In this document: piece by piece, positions 35,838-44,465 of the stretch
How the letters are laid out: the number at the start of each line of letters is the position of its first letter
Numbering within the stretch: the stretch's first letter is position 1
Made by a program: the position numbers and the translations under genes
Source: Microbacterium flavum
Lineage (GTDB): Bacteria; Actinomycetota; Actinomycetes; Actinomycetales; Microbacteriaceae
Assembly: GCF_018717645.1 (NCBI RefSeq)
Contig: NZ_JAFLHG010000007.1
Span: 151,264-215,263, forward strand
Direction of reading: 5' to 3'
Length of the DNA: 64,000 bases
Notes under the pieces: generated by a model
Database searches by the model: none
What the model was told of the DNA's origin: nothing
What the model saw: the letters and a program-made list of their open reading frames with translations, nothing else

Positions 35838-36879
35838 CGATGCTCACGCCGACGGCGCCCCATGCGGTGCGGACGGCGGCGACCTCCTCCGACTGTTCAC
35901 CGTACTCCCGCTCGGCGGTCTGCGTGGTGGCGGCGGCGAACGCCGCGAAGTCGGCGTCGCGGGCGAGGGCGCCGCCGGTGAGCGTGAGGTACCAGATGCG
36001 CCCGGCGCGCTCCCAGGACGCCCCGCCGAGGGCGACCGCCGCGAGCTGGAACGCCTTGTTGGGGATGCCGGAGTTGATGTGCACGCCGCCGTTGTCCTCG
36101 CTGGTCTGCACGTAGTCCCGCATGTGCGCCGGCTGCGGGTCGCGCCCGAGGACGTCGTCGTCGTACGCGGTGCCCGGCGCCTTCATCGACCGCAGGGCCA
36201 CCCCCTGCACCGCATCGGTGAAGATGCCCGCGCCGATCAGCCACGTCGCCTCCGCCGCGCTCTGCCCGAGCGTGTGCTGCTCGGTCATGGCGCCGAAGAC
36301 ATCCGCGATCGACTCGTTGAGGGCGCCGGACTGGCCCTGGTAGTCGAGCCCGCCGCTGAACTCGACCACACCGTGGCCGAGCTCGTGCGCGATGACGCTG
36401 ATCGAGGAGGTGAATCCGGTGAAGACCTCGCCGTCGCCGTCGCCGAACACCATCCGCTCGCCGTTCCAGAACGCGTTGTCGTAGTTCTCGCCGTAATGGA
36501 CCGTCGCGGCCAGGGTGCCCCCCGCGCCGTCGATCGAGGCGCGCGCGAACGCATCCCAGAGGAAGTCGAACGTGTCGCCGAGCCCGGCGAAGGCCTGTTC
36601 GACCGATGCGTCCGCCGAGGCGGGGCCGTCCTCCGTGCGCACCTGCACTCCGGGCAGCACCTCGCGCCGCTGCGCGTCGGAGATGATGCGATCGGGAGCC
36701 GGCGACCCCTCGAAGACGAGGGCGTCGCCCTCGACCGAGACGTCGAGGTTGACGCGCGCGGAGTGGTAGACCCGCGGCATGGCCAGCGTCGCGCGGGCGG
36801 CTTCGGCGGCGTGCGCGAGGTGCGGCGCATCGGCGGAGGCGAGCCGGGACAGGAGGTAGGGCGGGACGATCGCGCGCAT
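35821..36879 (-). CDS. Protealysin-like M4 metallopeptidase
   Basis: A 352-residue thermolysin-family peptidase. HELGH at 165-169 and GALNESIADVFG (third zinc ligand E189) form the zinc site; NGGVHINSGIPNKAF contains the proton-donor His267. It has no signal peptide. The N-terminal IVPPYLL is the PPY-type propeptide motif of protealysins, which act inside cells or leave without the Sec pathway. The partner inhibitor gene overlaps the 3' end. Confidence 0.9.
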   Translation of the reverse strand: MRAIVPPYLLSRLASADAPHLAHAAEAARATLAMPRVYHSARVNLDVSVEGDALVFEGSPAPDRIISDAQRREVLPGVQVRTEDGPASADASVEQAFAGLGDTFDFLWDAFARASIDGAGGTLAATVHYGENYDNAFWNGERMVFGDGDGEVFTGFTSSISVIAHELGHGVVEFSGGLDYQGQSGALNESIADVFGAMTEQHTLGQSAAEATWLIGAGIFTDAVQGVALRSMKAPGTAYDDDVLGRDPQPAHMRDYVQTSEDNGGVHINSGIPNKAFQLAAVALGGASWERAGRIWYLTLTGGALARDADFAAFAAATTQTAEREYGEQSEEVAAVRTAWGAVGVSIGDATA

Positions 36880-36937
36880 GCGCTCACCCTACGCCGAGGC
36901 CCCGACATGCGCCGGGGTTCCCGCGGTGCGCGCTCCC

Positions 36938-37735
36938 TCAGCCCCGGGTCGGGTCGATGACGGGGATGGAGGCGAGGAGTCGCCGGGTGTAGGCCACCTG
37001 CGGCGCGAGCAGCACCTTCTCCGTCGGGCCCTCCTCCACGATGCGACCGTCCTTCATCACGATGACCTCGTCGCAGAGGTTCTGCACGATGCCGATGTCG
37101 TGCGAGACCATCACCAGGGTGAGGTTCTGCGCCGCGCGCAGCTCGCGCAGCAGCTCCAGGATCTGCGCGCGCACCGTGACATCGAGGGCCGACAGCGGCT
37201 CGTCGCCGACGAGGAGGCGCGGGCGATGGACGAGGGCGCGGGCGAGCGCGATCCGCTGCCGCTGGCCTCCGGAGAACTCGTGCGGGTAGCGGTTCGCCAT
37301 GCCGGGTTCGAGCCCGACATCCTCGAGCACCTCCCGGACGCGCGCGCGCCGGTCGCCGTCGAGGCCGAGGGCCCAGAGCGGCTCGGCGACGATCCGCCCC
37401 ACGCTCATCCGCGGGTCGAGCGAGGCGTACGGATCCTGGAAGACGATGCCCGTCTCGCGGCGCAGCCAGTGCAGCGAGCGGGCGGACGCGCGCGCGTCCA
37501 CGGCGCGACCGTCGAAGGTCACGGTGCCCGACGTCGGGGCATCCAGCCCGAGGAGGATCCGCACGAGGGTGGACTTGCCCGACCCCGACTCGCCGATGAT
37601 CCCGACCGCGGTGCCCTCATGGACGTCGACGTCGGCGTCATCGAGGGCCGTGGTGAGCTTCGCGCGCTCGAACAGACGCGTCCCGCGCTCGCGGAAGACG
37701 CGGCCGAGCTCTCGGCCCTGTAGGAGAGCGGTCAT
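36938..37735 (-). CDS. Peptide/nickel-type ABC transporter ATP-binding protein (OppF-like)
   Basis: A 265-residue ATPase. Walker A GESGSGKSTLV, Q-loop FQDPYASLDPRM, signature FSGGQRQRIALARAL, Walker B LLVGDEPLSALDV and the switch His (VSHDIG) are intact. It has the OppF-type order at the end of the operon and overlaps the preceding ATPase gene by 4 bp. Confidence 0.9.
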   Translation of the reverse strand: MTALLQGRELGRVFRERGTRLFERAKLTTALDDADVDVHEGTAVGIIGESGSGKSTLVRILLGLDAPTSGTVTFDGRAVDARASARSLHWLRRETGIVFQDPYASLDPRMSVGRIVAEPLWALGLDGDRRARVREVLEDVGLEPGMANRYPHEFSGGQRQRIALARALVHRPRLLVGDEPLSALDVTVRAQILELLRELRAAQNLTLVMVSHDIGIVQNLCDEVIVMKDGRIVEEGPTEKVLLAPQVAYTRRLLASIPVIDPTRG

Positions 37736-38520
37736 CGGGTGCCTCCCGGCTTCCACACCGTCGCGGTGGCGTCCCGCAGCAGACCCTGCGTGATCGGGGA
37801 TGCCGGCGCCGTGAGCAGACGCGTCAGCGGGCCCTGCTCGACGACACGACCATCCTCGAGAACGACGGCGTCCGTCGCGACCTGCGACAGCACGGCGAGA
37901 TCGTGGGTGATGAAGACGAGCGACATCCCGTCCCGCTCGACGAGGCCCTGCAGGAGGTCGAGCACCTCCGCCTGGATCGTGACGTCCAGGGCGGTCGTCG
38001 GCTCGTCCGCGATGAGCAGCCGCGGGCGGCAGGCGAGGGCCATCGCGATCGCGACGCGCTGGCGCTGCCCGCCGGAGAGCTGGTGCGGATACCGGCGGAC
38101 GATCTGGGCCGGGTCCGGGAGCCGCACCCGCTCGGCCTCGGCCACCGCCCGCTCCGCCGCGGCGCGCCGCCCGAGCCCTTCGTGGATGCGGGCGGACTCG
38201 GCGATCTGCCGGCCGACCGTGCGGATCGGGTTCAGCGCCGTGCGCGGCTCCTGGAAGACGATGCCGATCTCGTCGCCGCGCAGCTCGGCCAGGGCGCGAT
38301 CGGGGAGGCCGATGAGCTCTCGCCCGTCCCAGCGGACGCTGCCCGACGCCGTCGCGCCGTCGGGGAGGAGTCCGAGGATCGCCAGCGCGGTGAGGGACTT
38401 CCCCGATCCGGACTCGCCGATGAGGCCGACGCGAGCGCCGTCGGCGACGTCGAACGAGATGCCGTCGACGACGCGGCGGCCGTCGATCTCCACGACGAGA
38501 TCACGCACTTCGAGGCTCAT
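37732..38520 (-). CDS. Peptide/nickel-type ABC transporter ATP-binding protein (OppD-like)
   Basis: A 262-residue ATPase with Walker A GESGSGKSLTAL, Q-loop FQEPRTALNPI, signature LSGGQRQRVAIAMAL, Walker B LLIADEPTTALDV and THDL. Adjacent genes overlap by 4 bp on both sides, so it belongs to the five-gene importer operon 36938-42022. It lacks the long C-terminal Fe-S-type extension of some OppD proteins. Confidence 0.9.
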   Translation of the reverse strand: MSLEVRDLVVEIDGRRVVDGISFDVADGARVGLIGESGSGKSLTALAILGLLPDGATASGSVRWDGRELIGLPDRALAELRGDEIGIVFQEPRTALNPIRTVGRQIAESARIHEGLGRRAAAERAVAEAERVRLPDPAQIVRRYPHQLSGGQRQRVAIAMALACRPRLLIADEPTTALDVTIQAEVLDLLQGLVERDGMSLVFITHDLAVLSQVATDAVVLEDGRVVEQGPLTRLLTAPASPITQGLLRDATATVWKPGGTR

Positions 38521-39554
38521 GAGACCACCGCCGGCTGCGGCGCCGCCGCGGCGGACCGGCGTCGCGACAGGGTGGGATCGGTCGCTTCGCGCAGCCCGTC
38601 GCCGAGGAGGTTCAGGCCGAGGACGGTCAGCGTGATCGCGAGCCCCGGCCACACGACCGAGAGCGGGTGCACGGAGATATAGGTCTGCAGGTCCTTCAGG
38701 AGGAGCCCCCAACTCGGCTCGGTGGGCGGCGCGCCGAAGCCGAGGTAGCTGAGACCGGCCTCCGCGAGGACGGCGACCGCCATTCCCCAGGACAGCTGCA
38801 CGATGAAGACCGGCGCGACGTTCGGCAGCAGATGGCGCCACAGGTTCTGGAACGGCGTGAGGCCGGAGGCGCGCCCCGCCACGACGAAGTCGCTGTGCAG
38901 CACCCGGCGCAGCTCCGGCCGGGTGACGCGGGCGATGTTCACGCCGAAGCCGATGCCGACCGAGACGATCACGACCCAGAGAGACCCTCCCCACACGGAG
39001 GAGAGCATCATCGCGATCAGGAGCACCGGGAAGGCGATGAGGATGTCGACGAGGACGGCGACCGATTCCCGGACCCACCGGGTCGTGAGTGCGCCGAGGG
39101 CGGCGAGGACGAGGCCGATGAGGGTCGCGACCAGGCCCGCGCCGAGCGCCACCCACACCGTCGTGCGCGCGCCCGCCATGAGGAGGCTGAGGATGTCTCG
39201 CCCCGACCCGTCCGTGCCGAGGAGGTGCGGGATGCCGGGGGCATCCCACCGGCCCGCGACGTCGACCCGCTGCGGATCGAACGGGGTCCAGAATCGCGCG
39301 AGGAGCGCGGTGAGCCCGATCGTGAGGACCACGATCACGCCGAACCGCCCGGTGGAGAGCGCCCACAGCCGCCGCAGCCACGCCAGCCGCCCCCGCCCGG
39401 TCCCCGAGCCCGCCCGACCGGTCCCCGAGCCCGCCCGACCGGTCCCCGAGCCCGCCCGCCCGGTCCCCGAGCCCGCCCGCTCGGTCCCCGAGCTTGTCGA
39501 AGGGTCGCCCGGTCTCCGAGCGCGACCCGGTTCCTGAGCTCGTCGAAGGGTCAT
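38517..39554 (-). CDS. ABC transporter permease (DppC-like) with repeat-encoded N-terminus
   Basis: A 345-residue permease. About six transmembrane helices and the EAA loop (VVAGRASGLTPFQNLWRHLL) match DppC/OppC; LGTDGSGRDILSLLMAGART is the family's N-terminal loop. The first ~60 residues are unusual: after MTLRRAQEPG comes a low-complexity stretch of four copies of RAGSGTG encoded by 21-bp tandem repeats (39398-39502). This region looks like a repeat expansion inserted before the first membrane helix. The start overlaps the DppB stop by 4 bp. Confidence 0.88.
   Translation of the reverse strand: MTLRRAQEPGRARRPGDPSTSSGTERAGSGTGRAGSGTGRAGSGTGRAGSGTGRGRLAWLRRLWALSTGRFGVIVVLTIGLTALLARFWTPFDPQRVDVAGRWDAPGIPHLLGTDGSGRDILSLLMAGARTTVWVALGAGLVATLIGLVLAALGALTTRWVRESVAVLVDILIAFPVLLIAMMLSSVWGGSLWVVIVSVGIGFGVNIARVTRPELRRVLHSDFVVAGRASGLTPFQNLWRHLLPNVAPVFIVQLSWGMAVAVLAEAGLSYLGFGAPPTEPSWGLLLKDLQTYISVHPLSVVWPGLAITLTVLGLNLLGDGLREATDPTLSRRRSAAAAPQPAVVS
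39398..39552. repeat. Tandem 21-bp repeats and two copies of a dispersed repeat
   Basis: Five adjacent 21-bp units start at 39398, 39419, 39440, 39461 and 39482; the first four read cggtccccgagcccgcccg with minor variation, and the fifth reads cggtccccgagcttgtcgaa. A second full copy, cggttcctgagctcgtcgaa, is at 39528-39547. All lie in the coding region of the DppC-like permease, in frame because 21 is a multiple of 3. The unit resembles a dispersed Microbacteriaceae repeat (inference). Confidence 0.85.
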
Positions 39555-40501
39555 TCCGCCTCCCGCTGCCTCGGGTCGATCACCCGGTGGAGGAGGTCGA
39601 CGAGGAAGCCGACGACGAGGACGAACCCCGTGAGGACGAGGAGCTCGCCCTGCACCTTCGGGAGGTCGCGCTGACCGACGTCGGCGACGAGCATCCGCCC
39701 GATCCCGGGGAGGCTGAACAGCTGCTCGATCACCACGGCGCCGACGATGATGCCGGCGACCTGCAGCCCCAGCACGGTGATGATCGAGAGCCCGACATTC
39801 GGCAGGCCGTGGCGGAGGAGCGCCTGCGTGCGGGTGAGTCCCTTCGCCGCGGCGGTGCGGACGAAGTCCTGCCCCGTCGCCTGCAGTGTCGCCGATCGGA
39901 CGAAGCGCATGAGCATCGCCCCCTCGATGACCCCGATCGTGATGGCCGGCAGCAGCAGGGACCGGAACGCGAGCCCCGGGTCGTCCCAGCCGCCGCGCGG
40001 GAACCCCTGTGCGGGCAGCCAGCCGAGCCAGACCGCGAACACGAGGACGAGCATCATGCCCGCCCAGACGACGGGGACCGCCGCGAGGGTCTGGGCGCCG
40101 ACGCTGAGCAGTGTGCCGTCGCGGTGTCCGCGTCGGAGGGCGGAGACGACCCCGAACGGGAGGGCGATGAGGAGGGCCACCGTCATCGCCAGGAGGCCGA
40201 GGGGGATCGTCACCTGCGCCTTCTGCGCGAGCTCGCCCCCCACCGGAGCGCCGGTGAGGAGCGAGACGCCGAGGTCGCCGCGGACGACTCCGCCCATCCA
40301 GGTGAGGTACTGCGTGAGGAGCGGCTCGTTCAGCCCGAGGCGCTGCCGGATCCCCTCGATCTGCTCGGGGGTGGAGTTCACCCCGGCGATGAGCTGGGCC
40401 ACATCGCCGGGGAGCACCCGCAGCGTCAGGAAGATCAGTGCACTGGCGACGACGAGGCCCAGCAGCAGCAGGGCCAGCCTCGTCAGTGCGTACCGGAGCA
40501 C
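39551..40501 (-). CDS. ABC transporter permease (DppB-like)
   Basis: A 316-residue permease starting at GTG. The N-terminus RYALTRLALLLLGLVVASAL with LRVLPGD, followed by QRLGLNEPLLTQYLTW, is the DppB signature; VRTAAAKGLTRTQALLRHGL is the EAA loop. Six helices are predicted. It follows the binding-protein gene by 12 bp. Confidence 0.92.
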   Translation of the reverse strand: MLRYALTRLALLLLGLVVASALIFLTLRVLPGDVAQLIAGVNSTPEQIEGIRQRLGLNEPLLTQYLTWMGGVVRGDLGVSLLTGAPVGGELAQKAQVTIPLGLLAMTVALLIALPFGVVSALRRGHRDGTLLSVGAQTLAAVPVVWAGMMLVLVFAVWLGWLPAQGFPRGGWDDPGLAFRSLLLPAITIGVIEGAMLMRFVRSATLQATGQDFVRTAAAKGLTRTQALLRHGLPNVGLSIITVLGLQVAGIIVGAVVIEQLFSLPGIGRMLVADVGQRDLPKVQGELLVLTGFVLVVGFLVDLLHRVIDPRQREAE

Positions 40502-40513
40502 CTGCGGCTCTCG

Positions 40514-42022
40514 TTACCGGCTCTTGGCGAGGTCGGCGAGGTTCATCCGCTCGTTGGTGTTCACCGTGGGGAAGCCGGTGACCGTGGGCGCGATGGCGAC
40601 GACGGATGCTCCGTTGTACAGCCAGTCGGCGGCCTGGTCCTCCGCGACGATCTTCGCGGCCTGTGTCAGGAAGTCGGCCGCAGCCTTCGGGTCGGTCGCC
40701 GCGACGGACTTCGCGTACAGCGCCTGCACGTCGGGGTTGTCGTAGGTGAAGTAGTAGTCCGGGTTCGTCCAGTTCTCGAAGTCGTGCGCCTCGGTGTGCA
40801 GGACGAAGCTCAGGTCGTAGTCCTTGTTGACGTAGACGTCGTTGAGCCACGTCGGGAACTCCACCGCGTCGACCTTCAGCGTGATGCCGACGTCGTTGAG
40901 GTTCGACACGAGGATCTGCGACACCGTGGTGCCGTAGAAGGACGGGATCGTGAGGGTGAGCGTGAGGTCCGTCGCGCCGGCATCCGCGAGCAGCTTGCGG
41001 GCGGCATCCGGGTCGAACGGCGCCGTCGACTCGAGGTCCTCGTAGCCCGGGTCGAGCTCGGGGATGGGGCCGTAGAGCGTCTGGCCCGCGCCGAGCGCGG
41101 TGACGATCGACTTCTTGTCGATGGCCTGGCGGATCGCCTGGCGCACCCGCTTGTCGGACAGCGGCGCCGAGGTCGAGTTCATCGCGAGCGTGCCCTTGTC
41201 CGTCGACTTGCCGAGGGTCAGCGCGAACGCCCCGTTCGCCTCGATCTGATCCTTCAGCGTCGCGTCGAACCCGGTGACGACGTCGAGCTCGTTCGACAGC
41301 GCGCCGGCGAGCGCGGCCTGCGTGTCGGGGATGAAGTCGAGGACGACCTCTTTGACCTTCGCCTTCTCGCCCCAGTACGCGTCGTTGCGGGTGAGGGTGA
41401 TCGAGTCGCCCTGCTTCCAGTCGGTGAGGGTGTACGGGCCGGTGCCGTTCGCCTTCGTCTTGCGGTCGACCGAGTCGCCCTCCTTGAAGACGAGGCCGGC
41501 GCGGCCGGTGAGGTTCCACAGGAGGGTCGAGTCGGGGGCGGAGAGGGTCAGGACGATGTCCTGTCCGTTCGCGGTGATGGACGTCACGTTCTTCAGCCGC
41601 GCCGAGTCGCGGAACGCGGCGGTGTCCTTCAGCTGCTGCAGCGACCACACCACATCCTGCGGGGTGAGTGCCTGCCCGTCCTGGAAGGTGACGCCCTCAC
41701 GGAGGGTGAAGGTGTAGGTCAGGCCGTCGGCGGAGACCTCGTGGCTGGATGCCAGCGTGTCGACGATCTCCTGATCGGGGGTGCGCGAGACGAGCCCCTG
41801 GTACACGTTGTCGATCAGGATCTGATCGAGCGCGGCGCCCGCCGTCTCGCGGATGTCGAGGTTGCTCGGCTCGAGGACGAGGCGCACGGCGACCTGTGCG
41901 TCGGCGTCGGGGGCGCCGGTGGAGGCGCTGGGCGACGGCGTGGTGCCGCCGGTGCAGGCACTGAGCAGCAGAGCGCCGGCCGCGAGGAGAGCGGCTGCAG
42001 CGACGGTGGTGCGGCGGAGCAT
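40514..42022 (-). CDS. Peptide/nickel-type ABC transporter substrate-binding lipoprotein
   Basis: A 502-residue family 5 solute-binding protein. The signal peptide ends in a lipobox (LLLSAC, Cys23), followed by a Ser/Thr/Pro-rich tether. The body has SADGLTYTFTLREGVTFQDG and VRQAIRQAIDKKSIV as in DppA/NikA. It is the first gene of the importer operon, with AAAGGAACCCCCTC before the start. Substrate (peptide, nickel chelate or other) cannot be told. Confidence 0.93.
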   Translation of the reverse strand: MLRRTTVAAAALLAAGALLLSACTGGTTPSPSASTGAPDADAQVAVRLVLEPSNLDIRETAGAALDQILIDNVYQGLVSRTPDQEIVDTLASSHEVSADGLTYTFTLREGVTFQDGQALTPQDVVWSLQQLKDTAAFRDSARLKNVTSITANGQDIVLTLSAPDSTLLWNLTGRAGLVFKEGDSVDRKTKANGTGPYTLTDWKQGDSITLTRNDAYWGEKAKVKEVVLDFIPDTQAALAGALSNELDVVTGFDATLKDQIEANGAFALTLGKSTDKGTLAMNSTSAPLSDKRVRQAIRQAIDKKSIVTALGAGQTLYGPIPELDPGYEDLESTAPFDPDAARKLLADAGATDLTLTLTIPSFYGTTVSQILVSNLNDVGITLKVDAVEFPTWLNDVYVNKDYDLSFVLHTEAHDFENWTNPDYYFTYDNPDVQALYAKSVAATDPKAAADFLTQAAKIVAEDQAADWLYNGASVVAIAPTVTGFPTVNTNERMNLADLAKSR

Positions 42023-42148
42023 GAGGGGGTTCCTTTCGCGGGGACGCGCGCGTGTATCGGGAGCTGCCGGGCGCGTCCATGGACTCGGTGCGGGTTACAG
42101 CCTAGGCTCCCGGCGCACGGGGAACGGCCGCGGGTCGGTCATCTGCCG

Positions 42149-43093
42149 TCATGCGCGCGCGATGTCGCCGATCAGGGCCGCGAGGAGGACGGGCGCCTCC
42201 TCCTGGACGTTGTGCCCCGACGGCGCGTCGACGAGGGTCGCCGCCGGGACCCGGCTGCGGAAGTCCGCGGCATCCTGCGCCGTCACGAATCCGCGCTCGC
42301 CGCGCACCAGCGTGATCGGCGCGGTGACCGCCGCGAGGTCCTCCCAGCCGGACGCCGCGAGCGCGGAGCGGATCGCGGACCGCCCCGTCGCGCCATCCGC
42401 GCCTGTCCCCGAGCCCGTCGAGGGGTCGGCGGCGGTGTTCGCAAGATGCGCGAAGTGGTGCTTCCATTCGACGCGGCCGTCCGCGCGCACGCGGGAGTTG
42501 AGGAAGACCCCGCGCGTGGCGGCCTCGCGCGTGCCGCCGAGGCCGAACGCGAGGGCGCGGTCGACGAGCTCGTCGCGGCTCGCCCAGTCGCGCGGACCGG
42601 CGAAGAAGGCGCCGATCTGGGCGGCATCCCCGTTCGGGTCGATGCCGGGGGTGATGTCCACGACGACGAGTTCGCGCACCAGCTCCGGGTGCGCGGCGGC
42701 GAGGGATGCCGCGGTGAGGCCGCCGAGCGACTGACCGACCAGTACCTGCGGCGCCTGCGTCCAGGCGGACAGGGCGGGGGCGATGTCCGCGGCGAGGATG
42801 GGGCCGGTGTAGGCGGCATCGTCCCGCCACGACGAATCGCCGTGACCGGGGAGGTCGACCGCCAGCGCGGGGAGCCCCAGCGCGAGGATCGTGGTGTCCC
42901 AGGTGTGGGCGTTGAGTCCCGCCCCGTGCAGGAACGTCACGACCGGGTCCGGATACTCGCCGGTCTCCGGGTCCCCGTACTGCAGGGCGCTGACGGTCCG
43001 TCCATCCTCCCGGGCGTAGGTCAGGCGGCGGATCGGGGGCGGAGCGACCCCCAGCTCGGCGGCCTGAGCGGGGAGGAAGGAGAACTCGTCCAT
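42149..43093 (-). CDS. Alpha/beta-fold hydrolase
   Basis: A 314-residue hydrolase. FLHGAGLNAHTWD forms the oxyanion loop, GQSLGG the nucleophile elbow, and the catalytic His is in PSGHNVQEE. An in-frame copy of the dispersed repeat (42404-42428) encodes DPSTGSGT in the middle, likely an inserted loop. The start at 43093 is uncertain: an ATG at 43111 has AGGCGGGG just upstream. Substrate unknown. Confidence 0.85.
   Translation of the reverse strand: MDEFSFLPAQAAELGVAPPPIRRLTYAREDGRTVSALQYGDPETGEYPDPVVTFLHGAGLNAHTWDTTILALGLPALAVDLPGHGDSSWRDDAAYTGPILAADIAPALSAWTQAPQVLVGQSLGGLTAASLAAAHPELVRELVVVDITPGIDPNGDAAQIGAFFAGPRDWASRDELVDRALAFGLGGTREAATRGVFLNSRVRADGRVEWKHHFAHLANTAADPSTGSGTGADGATGRSAIRSALAASGWEDLAAVTAPITLVRGERGFVTAQDAADFRSRVPAATLVDAPSGHNVQEEAPVLLAALIGDIARA
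42404..42428. repeat. Single copy of the dispersed repeat inside a hydrolase gene
   Basis: tgtccccgagcccgtcgagg and its flank match the repeat at 39482-39507 with a few changes. On the coding strand it reads DPSTGSGT, the same frame as the DPSTSSGT of the DppC-like permease, so two unrelated proteins carry the same peptide insertion. Confidence 0.7.
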
Positions 43094-43163
43094 CCGGCCA
43101 TTGTGCGCCATGCCCCGCCTGGGCTGCAGGCCGGGCGCGGGCATGCGCCCGTAAGCTGAGCAG

Positions 43164-43652
43164 ATGAGCGAACGTCGCGTCCACCTCTCCCGCTCGGCCC
43201 GCCCTGCCTACGACGCGCTGGAGGCGTTCGCGCAGACCGTCGGCACGATCGCCGCGGAGGCGGGCATCGACGACCGGATGCGGGAGCTGACGCTCATCCA
43301 CGCGTCGCAGCTGAACGGGTGCGCCTACTGCGTGCGGGTCCACGTCGACCGCGCTGTGGCGGCGGGGCTGACCGCCGACGAGATCGCGCAGCTGCCCGCC
43401 TGGCGGGAGTCGGGAGTCTTCACCCCCCGCGAGCGTGCCGCCCTCGAACTCGCCGAGAGCTACGTCTTCATCCACGAGGAGGGGCTGCCCGACGAGGTCT
43501 ACGACCGGGTCGGCGGCATCCTCAGCGAACAGGAGTACGTCGCCCTCAGCTGGCTGCTCGTCTCGATCAATGCCTTCAACCGGATCACGATCGCCGGCAA
43601 GTACCCCGTCCCGCCGCGCCGCGGCGTCCACGGCGCCGCGCCCGCGGAATGA
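43164..43652 (+). CDS. Carboxymuconolactone decarboxylase/AhpD-like protein
   Basis: A 162-residue protein with the AhpD core: LTLIHASQLNGCAYCVRVHV has the CxxC and following His of peroxidase-type alkylhydroperoxidases. A role in peroxide reduction is likely but unproven. The stop overlaps the start of the phosphatase gene by 4 bp. It is divergent from the hydrolase gene. Confidence 0.9.
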   Translation: MSERRVHLSRSARPAYDALEAFAQTVGTIAAEAGIDDRMRELTLIHASQLNGCAYCVRVHVDRAVAAGLTADEIAQLPAWRESGVFTPRERAALELAESYVFIHEEGLPDEVYDRVGGILSEQEYVALSWLLVSINAFNRITIAGKYPVPPRRGVHGAAPAE

Positions 43653-44425
43653 CGACCCCCGGAGCCGGCCCGTCCGGCGCGGGCGCCGGCGTGGACGGCG
43701 TGCTGAACTTCCGTGACGTCGGGGGTCTCCCCGCCGGCGCGGGGACGACGCGCTCGGGGGTGCTCTTCCGCTCGGCCCACCTCGCCCGTCTGAGCGACCA
43801 GGGCCGCGAGGAGCTCCGCGCGCTCGGCGTACGCCGGATCGTGGATCTGCGTGCCGACGACGAGGTGGCCTTCGAACCGAGCCGCATCGAGGGGCTGGAG
43901 GTCGAGACGTTGCGCGCGCCGCTCTTCTCCGGCCCCACGTCCTCCTTCTTCGAACGCGACGCGACCCTGGATCAGCTGTACCGGAGCCTCGTCGACGAGT
44001 CGTCCGACCGGATCGTCGAGGTGGTCCGAGCCGTCCTGGAGACCCGGCCCGCACTCGTGCACTGCACGGCCGGCAAGGATCGCACCGGCGTGATCGTCGG
44101 GATCATGCTCGCAGCCGCGGGGGTGGATGAGGAGGCGGTCGTCGCCGATTACGCGGCCACCGCGGGGCACCTCTCACCGGAGCGCAACGCGTTCGTCCTC
44201 GCCCGTCTGCGGCGGATGCACCCGGAGGCGCGCAATCTCGAGGAGCTCGCGACGCGCTCGCCGGCGCGCGCCATGCGCACCGTGCTGGACTCTCTGACGG
44301 TGCGTTTCGGGTCTCCGGCCGGGTATCTCCGCGCCCAGGGGATGAGCGACGCGGAGCTCGCCGACCTGCGCGGCGCGCTCATCGCTGCGCCGGCGCCCGA
44401 ACATCCGCGAGCTGAGGACACGTGA
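43649..44425 (+). CDS. Tyrosine-protein phosphatase (DSP/PtpB type)
   Basis: A 258-residue phosphatase. The P-loop HCTAGKDRTGVIVGIML has the CX5R motif with the Lys-Asp pair of lipid/tyrosine phosphatases such as PtpB; NFRDVGGLPA is the conserved N-terminal motif. Its last codon overlaps the iron box for the next gene. Confidence 0.9.
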   Translation: MTTPGAGPSGAGAGVDGVLNFRDVGGLPAGAGTTRSGVLFRSAHLARLSDQGREELRALGVRRIVDLRADDEVAFEPSRIEGLEVETLRAPLFSGPTSSFFERDATLDQLYRSLVDESSDRIVEVVRAVLETRPALVHCTAGKDRTGVIVGIMLAAAGVDEEAVVADYAATAGHLSPERNAFVLARLRRMHPEARNLEELATRSPARAMRTVLDSLTVRFGSPAGYLRAQGMSDAELADLRGALIAAPAPEHPRAEDT

Positions 44426-44441
44426 GGTAAGGCTCCCCTAA
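44423..44441 (+). promoter_or_regulatory. IdeR/DtxR-type iron box
   Basis: TGAGGTAAGGCTCCCCTAA matches the consensus TTAGGTTAGSCTAACCTAA at about 15 of 19 positions. It ends 8 bp before a TATAGT -10 element and so overlaps the likely -35 region of the SIP-domain gene. Iron repression is inferred. Confidence 0.65.
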
Positions 44442-44449
44442 ACAGGGCG

Positions 44450-44455
44450 TATAGT
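44450..44455 (+). promoter_or_regulatory. -10 element for the SIP-domain gene
   Basis: TATAGT lies 10 bp upstream of the ATG at 44466, which implies a very short leader or leaderless mRNA. It is covered on its 5' side by the iron box. Confidence 0.6.
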
Positions 44456-44465
44456 GGGCGGTGAC

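Noticed and set aside
39494..43159. A 1221-codon plus-strand frame antisense to the ABC importer operon
   Set aside because: It is a shadow of four well-supported genes on the minus strand and shows no domain.
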